DNA of 64,000 nt from Thioploca sp. (GTDB lineage: Bacteria; Pseudomonadota; Gammaproteobacteria; Beggiatoales; Beggiatoaceae). The stretch spans positions 62,001-126,000 of the forward strand of contig JAAUSR010000002.1 in the NCBI GenBank assembly GCA_012032555.1, given 5' to 3'. A model generated the notes under the pieces. It saw nothing but the letters and a program-made list of their open reading frames with translations. It had not been told where the DNA came from and ran no database searches. This document shows positions 36,201 through 43,525 of this stretch, one piece after another. Every line of letters begins with the position of its first letter. Positions within the stretch are counted from its first letter, which is position 1. Both the position numbers and the translations under genes were made by a program.

Positions 36201-37076
36201 GCGATATTCGGCAGTAGATTTTAGCTGCTGATTTCCCGCTGCTAACCCTTGAGAAATTTGGACAATGTCTTCAATAACTGTCTTAAAATAACGGGTAACT
36301 TCATGAAAAGCATAACCAATATCACCCATTTCATCTCGATAGGTGGTAACTTTTTCTAGATTAGCTTGGTTGGACGCAGTTAGAGTGACTTGACCAGCAA
36401 CTAATTGAGCAGCCGTTGCGCTAATTGTTCGGACTGCGGTAACAATATTGATTGAAAGAACCAAACTGAGTAAAGTACTCAATATCACCACCATGATAAG
36501 TGCGACCAAAGTCGTAATAATGACTCTGGAACGGGTTTCCTGGGCACTGGTATACATACCATTGGCTTTATTGGCAGCATAATTAACTAATTCAGTCATC
36601 TTACTACTCAGTAAGGCAACCTGTTTGGCACCTTTCCCTCTCGTGATAGCCACAGCTTCTGCTCTTTTATTGGCTTCAATTAAGGTAATCACTTCTTCTC
36701 GAATAGGCGTCCAATCTTGGAAAATTTGAATCGTGTTGGCAATTAATTGAGCACCTTCTTCACCCAAAATCCATTTTTGTACAATAGCAAATTGTTCATA
36801 GACTTTTTCTTCATATTGGTTAATTGCTGCTTGGGCAACTTCCACTTGAGTAGTATTCTCAGCGAGAACAACATCTTTCATGCTGCGATGTATTCTGACA
36901 ATGCCACTATCTGCGGTCAGAACGGCTCGAGTGACTTGTAGGGGATGGTTATAGATCTGGGTAGTTAAACCGGCTAACACCTCCATTTGGAACAGTCCAT
37001 AAATATTGACCGCGCTGCTCAGCAATAAAATAATTGCAAAAGCTAAGAGTAATTTGGTACGGATTTTAAGCTTCAT
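33258..37076 (-). CDS. Hybrid sensor histidine kinase with 4HB sensor, HAMP, GAF and three receiver domains
   Basis: The 1272-residue inner-membrane kinase has an N-terminal TM helix, a periplasmic four-helix-bundle sensor (about 35-185), a second TM helix, HAMP, a GAF domain (about 335-490) and a Gln/Glu-rich coiled coil with a tandem EELQTQS repeat. HisKA (FLANMSHELRTPLNSLL, phospho-acceptor His) and HATPase_c (NLLSNAFKFTS, DSGIGIP, YGGTGLGLSI) follow. Three receivers end the protein: REC1 with ILDVGLPQIDG, REC2 with ILDVDLEQHTG, and REC3 with LMDIMMPEMDG and a final KPVD. In REC2 the conserved Thr/Ser position reads YANREL, so its switch may be altered. It most resembles orphan multi-REC hybrids that act by phosphorelay. 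No response regulator or Hpt gene is nearby, so the output is unknown. Confidence 0.92.
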   Translation of the reverse strand: MKLKIRTKLLLAFAIILLLSSAVNIYGLFQMEVLAGLTTQIYNHPLQVTRAVLTADSGIVRIHRSMKDVVLAENTTQVEVAQAAINQYEEKVYEQFAIVQKWILGEEGAQLIANTIQIFQDWTPIREEVITLIEANKRAEAVAITRGKGAKQVALLSSKMTELVNYAANKANGMYTSAQETRSRVIITTLVALIMVVILSTLLSLVLSINIVTAVRTISATAAQLVAGQVTLTASNQANLEKVTTYRDEMGDIGYAFHEVTRYFKTVIEDIVQISQGLAAGNQQLKSTAEYRGDLVQIKVALESANFKLGEATQQNALQDWLKTGITQLNDQIRGDQEVITLAKNTIAFLTNYLKAQVGLFYLLKQPQQAEQAAYLQVIASYAYTADKSVSDKFQLGEGLIGEVAREKRTIVRTHTPEESPHIIQSGLAMASPRYIILLPILYENTIIGVLELGSTDPITTVQQEFLEQAVPTIGIAINTAESRTQMEQLLRLTQQQAQEMQLKQAELQQSNEELQTQSEELQTQSEELQTQQEELQQKNDELFERTKELELQKGAIQDKNFALEQAKAEVEKARTAIETKAKELELASKYKSEFLANMSHELRTPLNSLLILSQLLADNKHGNLDDKQVEYAQTIHSAGSDLLTLINEILDLSKVEAGKIEVQIEAVSLPELIKTIEQKFQPLAQNKEITFTVNSANNLPQSLHTDAHRLKQIINNLLSNAFKFTSQGEVKLDIKRPTEDLSNLGLDAGQMIAFSVVDSGIGIPKDKQQVIFEAFQQADGTTSRRYGGTGLGLSISRQLARRLGGEIYLQSEEGKGSIFTLYLPETPPTTPLPETWGNFPQVAATTPAQQKTDNPTTATILEDQPANKPLEDDRDQIKLGDKTILIIEDDRKFARILMELSREKRFKCLVAGDGKNGLELAEQYQPQAIILDVGLPQIDGWTVMERLKDNPHVRHIPVHFMSASDHVLEAKRMGAIGYLLKPVNMAQLGNAFKKIEHFLTQTVKTLLIITDHDAHQQQILELVNSDQVQTTLATTRLAAEQYLQSNNSYDCIILDVDLEQHTGIKLLDHVNKDHPLTQFPVIIYANRELTEEEETILQRTTKQLTVKAVYSPERLLEETTLFLHQVEANLTPEKRTMLQMMHDKTAILKTKKVLIVDDDMRNLFALASILENHGMEVTVAKDGKEALELLAKGPSVDIILMDIMMPEMDGYEAMRQIRLQPQFRKLPLIALTAKAMRGDRAKCIEAGANDYLSKPVDTNKLISLMRVWLYR

Positions 37077-37529
37077 GGTAATTTTCCCTATTATCCTATA
37101 ATTATTTACTCGCTTTACTGTTGTCCCATCTACTAAATAACAAATATTTTTTATTTATGAGTTTAAAAACAAACGAGATGGAGTTTTTATATAGGCTCTT
37201 ATCAATAGATATAAGCTGTTATACCCAAATAATATACCCATGTTTCTACCTAAATTATTCCTATTCCTACCAGAAAAATAATATTTTGTGCAGTAATCTT
37301 GTTCTAAATGAGTTAGTGAAGATATTAAACTGATTTATTATAGCACTTGACTTAAAATTAAAAACACTACTACTAAAAAATGATAACGCTAAAATGTTGG
37401 AGTTGCTATCGTCACTCTAATCAACGTGCTTTTTTATTAATTGCCGTATTTTCTACTTGCTCCTCATTCCCAATGATTTGGGAAAAATAAATGACATGTG
37501 TAGTACCAATAGAATTCAAGGAAATTTCA
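37077..37529. other. AT-rich intergenic region between kinase and dctP remnant
   Basis: This holds the upstream region of the minus-strand kinase gene and of the plus-strand dctP remnant. Short open frames exist, but none has a convincing start, composition or motif. No repeat or terminator stands out. Confidence 0.4.
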
Positions 37530-38009
37530 ATGAAGCAATAGTTAGTTACCTGGGTAGACAATATTTTATGCCTGCCAACCTGGGTCGTAGCGGCGGATAC
37601 GCCATGCAAAGAAGAATATAAAATGAGTGTGGTAGTGGATTCCAAACTACCGTGGGGTGAAGCCGCTACTAAATTTGCTGATTTCGTTCGAGAACGTATC
37701 CAAGAGCGCATCAAGGCGAGAGTCTATCCAGCGGTGTCTCTTATGGCAGGTAAACAAACTAATGAGTTTTTAATGTTAAGACAAGGAATTGCTGATTTCG
37801 CCCTAGTTTCTACCATTAATTGGTCATCTACGATTAAGCCATTTAATCTTTTTAATCTACCTTTTTTCTTTCCAGACTATACTGCGGTTGACCAGATTAC
37901 GGGTGGAGTGGTTGGGGAACAACTTAACAATTTGATTAAGAACAAAGGTGTCACTATATTGGCTTGGGGAGAGAATGGCTACCGTGAACTGGTAGTGTTC
38001 CTAAAGTAA
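37530..38009 (+). pseudogene. dctP: TRAP transporter solute-binding protein (DctP family), truncated
   Basis: ATG 37530 follows AAGGA (37518-37522). Codon 4 is TAG (37539-37541), after which the frame continues through a short signal-like segment (VDNILCLPTWVVAADTPCKE) into clear DctP sequence: MSVVVDSKLPWGEAATKFAD, YPAVSLMAGKQTNEFLMLRQ, GIADFALVSTINWS, NLPFFFPDY and LAWGENGYREL. DctP proteins bind organic acids in the periplasm for TRAP transport. The gene is cut at residue 153 by the IS1-like element starting at 37991, and the missing C-terminal half is not found beyond the element. No dctQ or dctM is present. The gene thus carries both a nonsense codon and an insertion or deletion, and is surely inactive. 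Confidence 0.85.
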
Positions 38010-38053
38010 TGGTGATAAAATAATTTTCGGTTATAACCGCTGGAGATAACTTA

Positions 38054-38359
38054 ATGAAATGTCTGAGTGGTGAACAACAAGAAATTATAAAAAATGGCAA
38101 AATTCATAATGGTAAACAGAGGTATAAGTGTAAGAATTGTGGCCGACAATGGGTAGAAAATCCACAAAATCGTCGGATAACCGCAGAAACTAAAAAAATA
38201 ATGGCCAATGGTTTATTAGAGAAAGTTTCCTGGCGAGGGATTCATCGAATCACCGGCGTAGCCGTCAGTTGGATACCAGAATATAGCCATAAAATCTATC
38301 CTCAAGCTCTACTAACCCCTTTATCGAGTAAAAAAAAGTCCCATGACCATCGAAGGTGA
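38054..38359 (+). CDS. insA: IS1 InsA-like protein
   Basis: This 101-residue protein carries a zinc-ribbon pattern (a single N-terminal Cys, then CKNCGRQW) and a helix-turn-helix-like segment (WRGIHRITGVAVSWI). InsA binds the IS1 ends and represses transposition or supplies the N-terminus of the InsAB' transposase. Its last codons overlap the InsB frame by 17 bases across an A8 tract (38330-38337). Confidence 0.85.
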   Translation: MKCLSGEQQEIIKNGKIHNGKQRYKCKNCGRQWVENPQNRRITAETKKIMANGLLEKVSWRGIHRITGVAVSWIPEYSHKIYPQALLTPLSSKKKSHDHRR

Positions 38360-38747
38360 TGAAATGTGGAGTTATGTCGGTAACCAGGCTTCCAAGAGTT
38401 GGATCGGGTTAGCTTTAGATGTGGCTAGTCGGCAGAGAGTGGGATATACCGTTGGTCAACGTGAACCGAGAGAAGTATTAAGATTATGGCAATCGTTACC
38501 ACCCGTTTATCGCCAGGGTGCCGTTTGCTACACGGATAATTGGAAAGCTTATCGGGGAGTTTTGCCTAAAACTCGCCATCGAATTGTTGGGAAAAGTACT
38601 GGTAAGACTAATCATCTTGAGAGATTTAACCATACGTTACGTCAGAGAATTTCTCGTTTAGGTCGAAAAACACTCGCTTTCTCTAAAAAGCTTAAAAATC
38701 ACCTCGGAGCAATTGCCTATTTTATTCACTATTATAATTCATCATGA
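38343..38747 (+). CDS. insB: IS1 InsB-like transposase (DDE catalytic part)
   Basis: The 134-residue frame carries the catalytic residues: Asp in EGDEMWSYVG, Asp in CYTDNWKAY, and Glu in HLERFNHTLRQRISRLGRKT. Relative to InsA it is in the frame reached by dropping one A (or adding two) in the A8 tract. The classical -1 ribosomal shift of IS1 would give the third frame instead, so transcriptional slippage or an inactivating indel must be considered. The nominal ATG at 38343 is unlikely to be the native start because the zinc-ribbon half is encoded upstream. Confidence 0.85.
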   Translation: MTIEGDEMWSYVGNQASKSWIGLALDVASRQRVGYTVGQREPREVLRLWQSLPPVYRQGAVCYTDNWKAYRGVLPKTRHRIVGKSTGKTNHLERFNHTLRQRISRLGRKTLAFSKKLKNHLGAIAYFIHYYNSS

Positions 38748-38799
38748 CTTTAGGAACACTACCAAAATTTTATCAATGCACTGGTATCCATAAACTAAT

Positions 38800-39013
38800 T
38801 TATAGAGAGTGTCTTTCTTGAAGAATGTCCTCAGACCAGCTACCATAACTGGATTGGGTAAGAGCTTGAATTTGGGCAAACCATTTCTTTTCAAGTTCGA
38901 TATCTAGGTTAGGATATCATCACCACTTTGACTTGGGTGTGATCTGGAAAGGGGAGATTATCAAGATGTAATTGCCCCTGTTGGATATAGGTGTCTATCG
39001 TGACTTGAGCCAC
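38800..39013 (-). pseudogene. Small antitoxin-like gene remnant, frameshifted
   Basis: Read on the minus strand, a GTG at 39013 starts VAQVTIDTYIQQGQLHLDNL, continuing PFPDHTQVKVVMIS to a stop. In the next frame the sequence resumes as NLDIELEKKWFAQIQALTQS...DILQERHSL and ends at TAA (38802-38800). The two parts look like one short antitoxin-type protein of about 75-80 residues broken by an indel and possibly a small deletion near 38905-38920. Such small proteins typically precede a PIN or RelE toxin gene; none is present. Family unknown to me. Confidence 0.5.
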
Positions 39014-39117
39014 AGTCGTTTACCTTGGAGTTAGAAAGTGGCAATTTGAGTTAACTGGATCTAATTAAAGTTTAACACCAACAAAAGGTTTAATGAAGTA
39101 CTAACGCAATGCTATGC

Positions 39118-39184
39118 GGGAACAGGTTTGTAACCTGTTCCCAAACGTTTTCAAACGCTTGGGACGGGGTTACAAACCCCGTCC
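39118..39184. repeat. Pair of perfect intergenic palindromes
   Basis: The first palindrome has arms GGGAACAGGTT (39118-39128) and AACCTGTTCCC (39132-39142) around TGT. The second has arms GGACGGGGTT (39162-39171) and AACCCCGTCC (39175-39184) around ACA. They are separated by 19 bases. They resemble REP-type elements dispersed in sulfur-bacterial genomes. They lie 3' of the minus-strand TIR/TPR gene, whose stop is at 39216, and could also form a strong terminator-like structure, though no T-run follows. Confidence 0.75.
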
Positions 39185-39215
39185 AGCGTGGGATATTTTC
39201 TTGAGAATGCTTGAG

Positions 39216-39902
39216 TTAACGCAACTTCTCCAGCACCTCCTTCGTAAAGGGATTATTACCCGCTTGTAAGGTATCAACCCAACCTTGAACTAATTGATAA
39301 TTTTCTTCTTCATCCATTTTAAAAAACAACAGATTAGCAGCCTGTTGTAAATCGTCGATAGCACAAGCCATCTTACCGAGCAAAGCGTTAGCAATGCCCC
39401 TATTATGGAGATATTCCCAGTTATTCGGTTTAAGTGCGACGGCTTTCTCACAAGCCGCTATGACTTGAACCGCTTGTCCATAAACAATACCAGATTGGCA
39501 TAGCGTATTCCATTGATAAGCATCAATTTTTAGATCAGTTTTCAATTCTTGAGCAGCTTGAAATTTAGTTAGAGCAGTATCAATTTTGCCCTTCTCGGCC
39601 AACTCTACCCCTTTGTCTAGAAAAGCCAAAGCAGCTAATCCTTGAGCATACACTTCTAAGTTATTTAATTTAAAACGCGAATCGATAGCCAAGGCTTGTT
39701 TAAATTTTTCCACTGCAGCCGATATCTTACCGTCTTGAGCTAACACTTCGCCCTGATCTATTTTCGCTTGAGCAGCAAGTTGTTTAGCTTGTGCCTGGGG
39801 ATCAAATTTAAGACAAGCTGCCTGAGTTTGTGCTTGTTTAAATTGCTTAACTGCTTCGGTTAAATTACCTTGTTTAGCAAAATTTTCACCAGCCGTTATG
39901 AG
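39216..39902 (-). CDS. TPR-like C-terminal part of the second triple-TIR protein
   Basis: This frame is open upstream of the GTG at 39746 and joins the TIR gene at the T9 run (39925-39933). With eight Ts instead of nine the fusion reads RQAFFLSSTQADDLITAGENF, identical in style to the C-termini of related TIR/WD40 proteins. It contains several TPR-like helical hairpins (AVKQFKQAQ, AVEKFKQALAID, ALTKFQAAQ, WEYLHNRGIANALLGKMACAIDDLQQ). TPR tails mediate protein-protein contacts. A separate 176-residue protein starting at 39746 is possible but less likely. Confidence 0.7.
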   Translation of the reverse strand, partial: LITAGENFAKQGNLTEAVKQFKQAQTQAACLKFDPQAQAKQLAAQAKIDQGEVLAQDGKISAAVEKFKQALAIDSRFKLNNLEVYAQGLAALAFLDKGVELAEKGKIDTALTKFQAAQELKTDLKIDAYQWNTLCQSGIVYGQAVQVIAACEKAVALKPNNWEYLHNRGIANALLGKMACAIDDLQQAANLLFFKMDEEENYQLVQGWVDTLQAGNNPFTKEVLEKLR

Positions 39903-39906
39903 GTCA

Positions 39907-42585
39907 TCAGCTTGAGTAGATGATAAAAAAAAAGGCTTGACGTTGTGCTGATGTTAAACAACGCGGCACCATATGGTTAGCATAATCGATAAGTTCCTGA
40001 GTTTTAAACACTCGCCACAGCTTGGCGGTCTTATCAAAGGAAGCGGTCGCGAGGGTCTGGCCATCGGGACTGAAGGCTACACTGAAAACATAACCTTCAT
40101 GTCCTATTAAGATATGTAATAATTGACCATGGTTATTCCATAAATAGACCTGTTTATTTTTAGCTGTCGCTAAGGTTTTGCCATCTGGACTCCATATCAC
40201 TTGACCCCCTGTCAAAATCTGGCTTTCTGACCACTGGGTAGTGGAACTTAATACCGCTTGATAGAGTTGCTGTTCGGCTTGAGCAACATAAGGTCTATCA
40301 TCGTTATTTTTAGGTAATCCTTCTAAGGCGAGTAAAATACTATTAGTTATGCTCCCTTGAGCAGTTTGTTGACGAGAGAGATCAGCTAGGAATAATGATT
40401 GTGTTTTAAGGGCTTCATTTTTTTGTTGTTCAGCTTGAACCTTAGCTTCATCAGCTTCCTTCATTTTCACCCAAGAAAAAATCGATAACATAACTGCAAC
40501 AACTAACCCAACAGTTACTGAAATTAAAATCGTATTACGCCGGCGTCGTTCAATTTGTTCAGCTAATTTAATGGCTGTTCGACTTTCTTTAATAAAATCG
40601 TGCTGTAATGATGTAGGTTGTGGTTGTTTATGCTGAGTAAGTGTGAGGGCTTGCCACCACTCTGCATTCTTACAAGCGGTATTATTCAATAAAAAATCTT
40701 GACTGCGATCATTTCCCACCCAATCACTGGCACGTTGTTGTAAGAGGGTATGCTGATGAGCATGATCTCTATCTAAATCAATCGTTTCAATGAGTTCGGG
40801 AAACGCTTTAGTAAAGGGGAGCTTGTCAAAATCAATCCAGTGAATCGCTTGCAATGCCGGGGGTATAACCGCTGGTTCGGTAGTCCGCCACAGCACCGGC
40901 AAAAAGCGCTTGCCCTGAGTCTGGGCATAATTGACTTCCCGTTCACAATACGGCGATTCTACGGCATCTGGGGAAATAATGAAGATAAAATTATCAGTAT
41001 TATCGATGCCTTTAAAAATCTCATGGGCAAAATCGACGCCAGAGCTAATACTTTCTTGATCAAACCAGGTGGTTTTCCCAGCGTCTTGTAAAGCCAGATT
41101 AAGCTTTCTAGCAAAGTCACCATCTTTACGAGAATAGGAAATAAAGACCTCGGTACCTAATTGTCCTTTAGCGGCTTCACTGGCGGTAATTAACGCTTGA
41201 TGGGGTTCAGTCGGGGGATGAGCGGTGCGATTACGGTGGAGACGTAACCAGGTTAAGGCATGTTCAAGATTATGTCCACGTAGTAATAGTGCTGGTTGGT
41301 GATTTTCACGTTGCCACCGTAATGCCCGGGCTAACAGAATCTTGTGATCTTCGTAATAATCAGCTTCTAAACGCAAAATTCTTAGCAAGGCTTCGGGATA
41401 AATTCCTTTGGTGAAATCGAGGTATTGTAACGTTCGCAGGGCTTCGGGAATCGCCTCGTTGGTCAGGGGTGCAATCAGTAAGGGAATAATGCGTTTATGG
41501 TATTGTAAGGCATGTTGCAGTTCGGTTTGGCAATAGTGAGATTGAATTGCCGCTGGTGACAGGAAGTATAGGAAATTGTCTGCGGTTTCAATACCATATT
41601 CAATAGCACGGGTGAAATCTGAACCTTCTTGAATATCACGATCATGTCGCCAGGTGGTAACCGCATGACGAGCTAATAAGCGTACCACTTGATCGCGAAA
41701 CGGTTGGTCAGCAACGTCATAACAGACAAATACTTGTGTCATCATATTCAAGCTGTTCTTTCGCGACTCACAGATAAATTCACACTGTAAGTCGTTGGGA
41801 AAGCAGGGGGGTTGTTCACCTTCGCTAAATTCTGTTAGTAACCAATCTTCGGCTTGTAAACGTTCTTTGCCTACCAATAAGTAGCGGGTTAGTTGTTGGT
41901 GACGTTGCCAATGGAGGGTTTCTAAGAGAATCTCAGTATGTTTGTGGACGTAAGCCGTGTGGCGTTGCAAGACCAGTTGCAGCCGCTCCACGATGCTGGT
42001 TAAAGAATCGATAGTTTGGCCAAAAATGGGCAATTCTAGGGTGGTTAGGTAATCGGGATCTTCATGTTTATGCCAGTGATTTTCGTAACTTTGTGCCCAA
42101 TCGGCTAGTTGTTCACAGTCAGTTGTCGATAATGGTTCTTTCGCATCGAGCCAATCGGTTCGACCAATTAAATCTAGGGAACGCTCTAAAACATCTTGAG
42201 TCGTTTGGAGATTGGGATCGGGGAGATGATGAGTGACGTAAAAGTGCTGTAAAGCAGCTTGATCCTTGGCAGATAAGGTTTGGAAAGCGGTTTGAAAGAT
42301 CACCATTTGATTTAACGGAATGACGCGTTTGCCTAACCAACGAGCGTATTCTAATTCGATTAGACAATAAGGTGAGGTTAAACAGCGTGGTGCCATGACG
42401 TAAGCAAAGTGATGGGCGGTTTCGATGCCGTGGTTGATGCGTTCAGCGTAGTCCTCGCCATCGGGAATGTTGACTTTATCAAACCAAACTTCGTAACCCG
42501 CCAGTTTGAGTTGCTGGTGTAACCGTCCAACTAAACTGAGGCTTTCTCGACGTCCATAGGAGATGAAGAGATCTTTGGTGAGCAT
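39907..42585 (-). CDS. Second triple-TIR transmembrane protein, short WD40 segment
   Basis: A paralogue of the protein at 515-4863. From ATG 42585 it has TIR1 (LFISYGRRESLSLVGRL), linker, TIR2 from about residue 283 (TQVFVCYDVADQPF), linker, TIR3 from about 478 (TEVFISYSRKDGDFARKLN), linker, basic stretch and one TM helix (ILISVTVGLVVAVMLSIFSW, about 693-712). Then come only one to two WD40 units (VFSVAFSPDGQTLATASFDK) and the conserved tail LIDYANHMVPRCLT. All three TIR domains keep the SxYC-x-x-E glutamate (SPYCLIE, SHYCQTE, SPYCERE), unlike the first paralogue. A 9-T run near the 3' end shifts the frame to a stop; correcting it appends the TPR part (39216-39902), giving about 1120 residues. 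Probably a membrane-anchored NAD+-cleaving or signalling protein; role inferred. Confidence 0.88.
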   Translation of the reverse strand: MLTKDLFISYGRRESLSLVGRLHQQLKLAGYEVWFDKVNIPDGEDYAERINHGIETAHHFAYVMAPRCLTSPYCLIELEYARWLGKRVIPLNQMVIFQTAFQTLSAKDQAALQHFYVTHHLPDPNLQTTQDVLERSLDLIGRTDWLDAKEPLSTTDCEQLADWAQSYENHWHKHEDPDYLTTLELPIFGQTIDSLTSIVERLQLVLQRHTAYVHKHTEILLETLHWQRHQQLTRYLLVGKERLQAEDWLLTEFSEGEQPPCFPNDLQCEFICESRKNSLNMMTQVFVCYDVADQPFRDQVVRLLARHAVTTWRHDRDIQEGSDFTRAIEYGIETADNFLYFLSPAAIQSHYCQTELQHALQYHKRIIPLLIAPLTNEAIPEALRTLQYLDFTKGIYPEALLRILRLEADYYEDHKILLARALRWQRENHQPALLLRGHNLEHALTWLRLHRNRTAHPPTEPHQALITASEAAKGQLGTEVFISYSRKDGDFARKLNLALQDAGKTTWFDQESISSGVDFAHEIFKGIDNTDNFIFIISPDAVESPYCEREVNYAQTQGKRFLPVLWRTTEPAVIPPALQAIHWIDFDKLPFTKAFPELIETIDLDRDHAHQHTLLQQRASDWVGNDRSQDFLLNNTACKNAEWWQALTLTQHKQPQPTSLQHDFIKESRTAIKLAEQIERRRRNTILISVTVGLVVAVMLSIFSWVKMKEADEAKVQAEQQKNEALKTQSLFLADLSRQQTAQGSITNSILLALEGLPKNNDDRPYVAQAEQQLYQAVLSSTTQWSESQILTGGQVIWSPDGKTLATAKNKQVYLWNNHGQLLHILIGHEGYVFSVAFSPDGQTLATASFDKTAKLWRVFKTQELIDYANHMVPRCLTSAQRQAFFFIIYSS

Positions 42586-42640
42586 GGTTGCTGTTATCCG
42601 TTGGTAGAAATTGAGTATCTTTTAGTTTTATCAAGTAGTT

Positions 42641-42667
42641 GATGGGTTTCGCTGCGCTCTACCCATC
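42641..42667. repeat. Short palindromic repeat upstream of the second TIR gene
   Basis: GATGGGT (42641-42647) is mirrored by ACCCATC (42661-42667) around TTCGCTGCGCTCT. The sequence GGGTAGAGCGCAGCGAAACC is a familiar intergenic repeat type in several proteobacterial genomes. It lies about 55 bases upstream of ATG 42585 and may influence its transcript, but position alone is not proof. Confidence 0.6.
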
Positions 42668-42749
42668 TTACAGGATTACGATATCATGTTTGTTTTTAAG
42701 AGAAAACTCAATTTCCATCTGGTCGTTACGCATTTCCACGCGGGAGCGT

Positions 42750-42901
42750 CACTGCCATTAATTTAAGCAGGATCCTCCCCCTCCTTACCAAGGAGGGGGT
42801 TGGGGGTGTCATTAACCAGTTGAATAAGATTAACTTTTTCAACCACCCCCAACCCCTCCTTGATAAGGAGGGGAGAAATTTTTCTTAACTTAATGGCAGT
42901 G
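42750..42901. repeat. Two inverted copies of the dispersed repeat (copies B and C)
   Basis: Copy B (42750-42810, minus) and copy C (42841-42901, plus) face each other with about 30 bases between. Each ends outward in CTTAACTTAATGGCAGTG (copy C exact, copy B one mismatch). Each holds a strong internal hairpin, CCCCTCCTT-GAT-AAGGAGGGG in copy C and CCCCCTCCTT-x-AAGGAGGGGG in copy B. The pair forms a 152-bp long inverted repeat resembling a REP doublet (BIME) or MITE. It fills most of the gap between the TIR gene and the DUF29 gene. Confidence 0.8.
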
Positions 42902-42962
42902 ATCCTATGCGAGCTACCTATTTCTTGCTGAGAGAGCTACGCTAACTTATTTACGCAATTAA

Positions 42963-43397
42963 TTATTGAGGCCAAAAATGAGGGTTCATAGCTTGTTCAT
43001 AGGTAAACGGCATGATTTCAGGAAAGGCATTGAGAGGTAAATTGGTTTCTTTCGAGGCTGAAATTCTAGCATCTTCATAAACTTCGTATACGATATCAGC
43101 TAGCTTCGGTTTTAAGCTAGGATTTTCTTTCAAAAGCTTTTCCAGTTTCCGGCGTTGTTCGAGGATGCTAGCTTTCCAGCTATTACTTCGATTTTCGGGC
43201 TGAAATTGCCATTTCAGTAAGTGCATGAACAAGATTTCTAAGCGGCTTTCCAAGGCCCTTTTGCTACTTTTACCCATCTCCTCAAGTTCTTCCAGAAGAT
43301 TATCCAAGTCTAATTCCTCCCATCGACGCTTTTTAATTAATTCAACTTGCCGCTGGGTCCAAGCGTAATAATCGATTTCATAGAGTGGTTCGTTCAT
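42963..43397 (-). CDS. DUF29-family protein
   Basis: The 144-residue protein matches the DUF29 pattern: LYEIDYYAWTQRQVELIKKR, RWEELDLDNLLEELEEMGKS, LMHLLKWQFQPENR and SWKASILEQRRKLEKLLKENPSLK. DUF29 proteins are small helical proteins that are highly multiplied in cyanobacteria and large sulfur bacteria. Their function is not known, though they often sit near mobile elements and toxin-antitoxin genes, as here. Length and both termini look complete. Confidence 0.85.
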   Translation of the reverse strand: MNEPLYEIDYYAWTQRQVELIKKRRWEELDLDNLLEELEEMGKSSKRALESRLEILFMHLLKWQFQPENRSNSWKASILEQRRKLEKLLKENPSLKPKLADIVYEVYEDARISASKETNLPLNAFPEIMPFTYEQAMNPHFWPQ

Positions 43398-43525
43398 AAT
43401 GCCTTTTCCAGTGGATAAAATAATTATTTACCATTTTAAAAAAGCCAATCTAAGTAACTGCAAATATTTTTATCAAATATAAATTCTTGATTAAATTATC
43501 AAAAATAAAGGTAACTACCTACCCC

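Larger units (their letters stand above)
37991..38763 (+). mobile_element. IS1-family insertion sequence, 773 bp
   Basis: The ends are inverted repeats: GGTAGTGTTCCTAAAGT at 37991-38007 and its complement ending at 38763, with partial matching beyond. Length, two overlapping frames (InsA zinc-ribbon DNA-binding protein, InsB DDE transposase) and terminal GGT are all IS1-like. The flanks (CCGTGAACT left, AAAATTTTA right) do not show the 8-9 bp duplication expected of a simple IS1 insertion. A deletion next to the element, or recombination between copies, is likely and would also explain the missing half of dctP. Confidence 0.85.

Noticed and set aside
37121-37333. 70-codon frame in the kinase/dctP intergenic region
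   Set aside because: Composition simply reflects AT-rich DNA (Asn, Tyr, Leu, Ile), with no start signal or family resemblance.
39118-39184. CRISPR repeats
   Set aside because: Only two different palindromes with one short spacer; no repeated unit of constant sequence and no cas genes anywhere in the window.
42750-42901. Intrinsic terminator for the DUF29 gene or TIR gene
   Set aside because: The hairpins are strong, but the same units occur elsewhere as dispersed repeats, and the location is upstream of the TIR gene and downstream of the DUF29 gene without a clean T-run in the right orientation.
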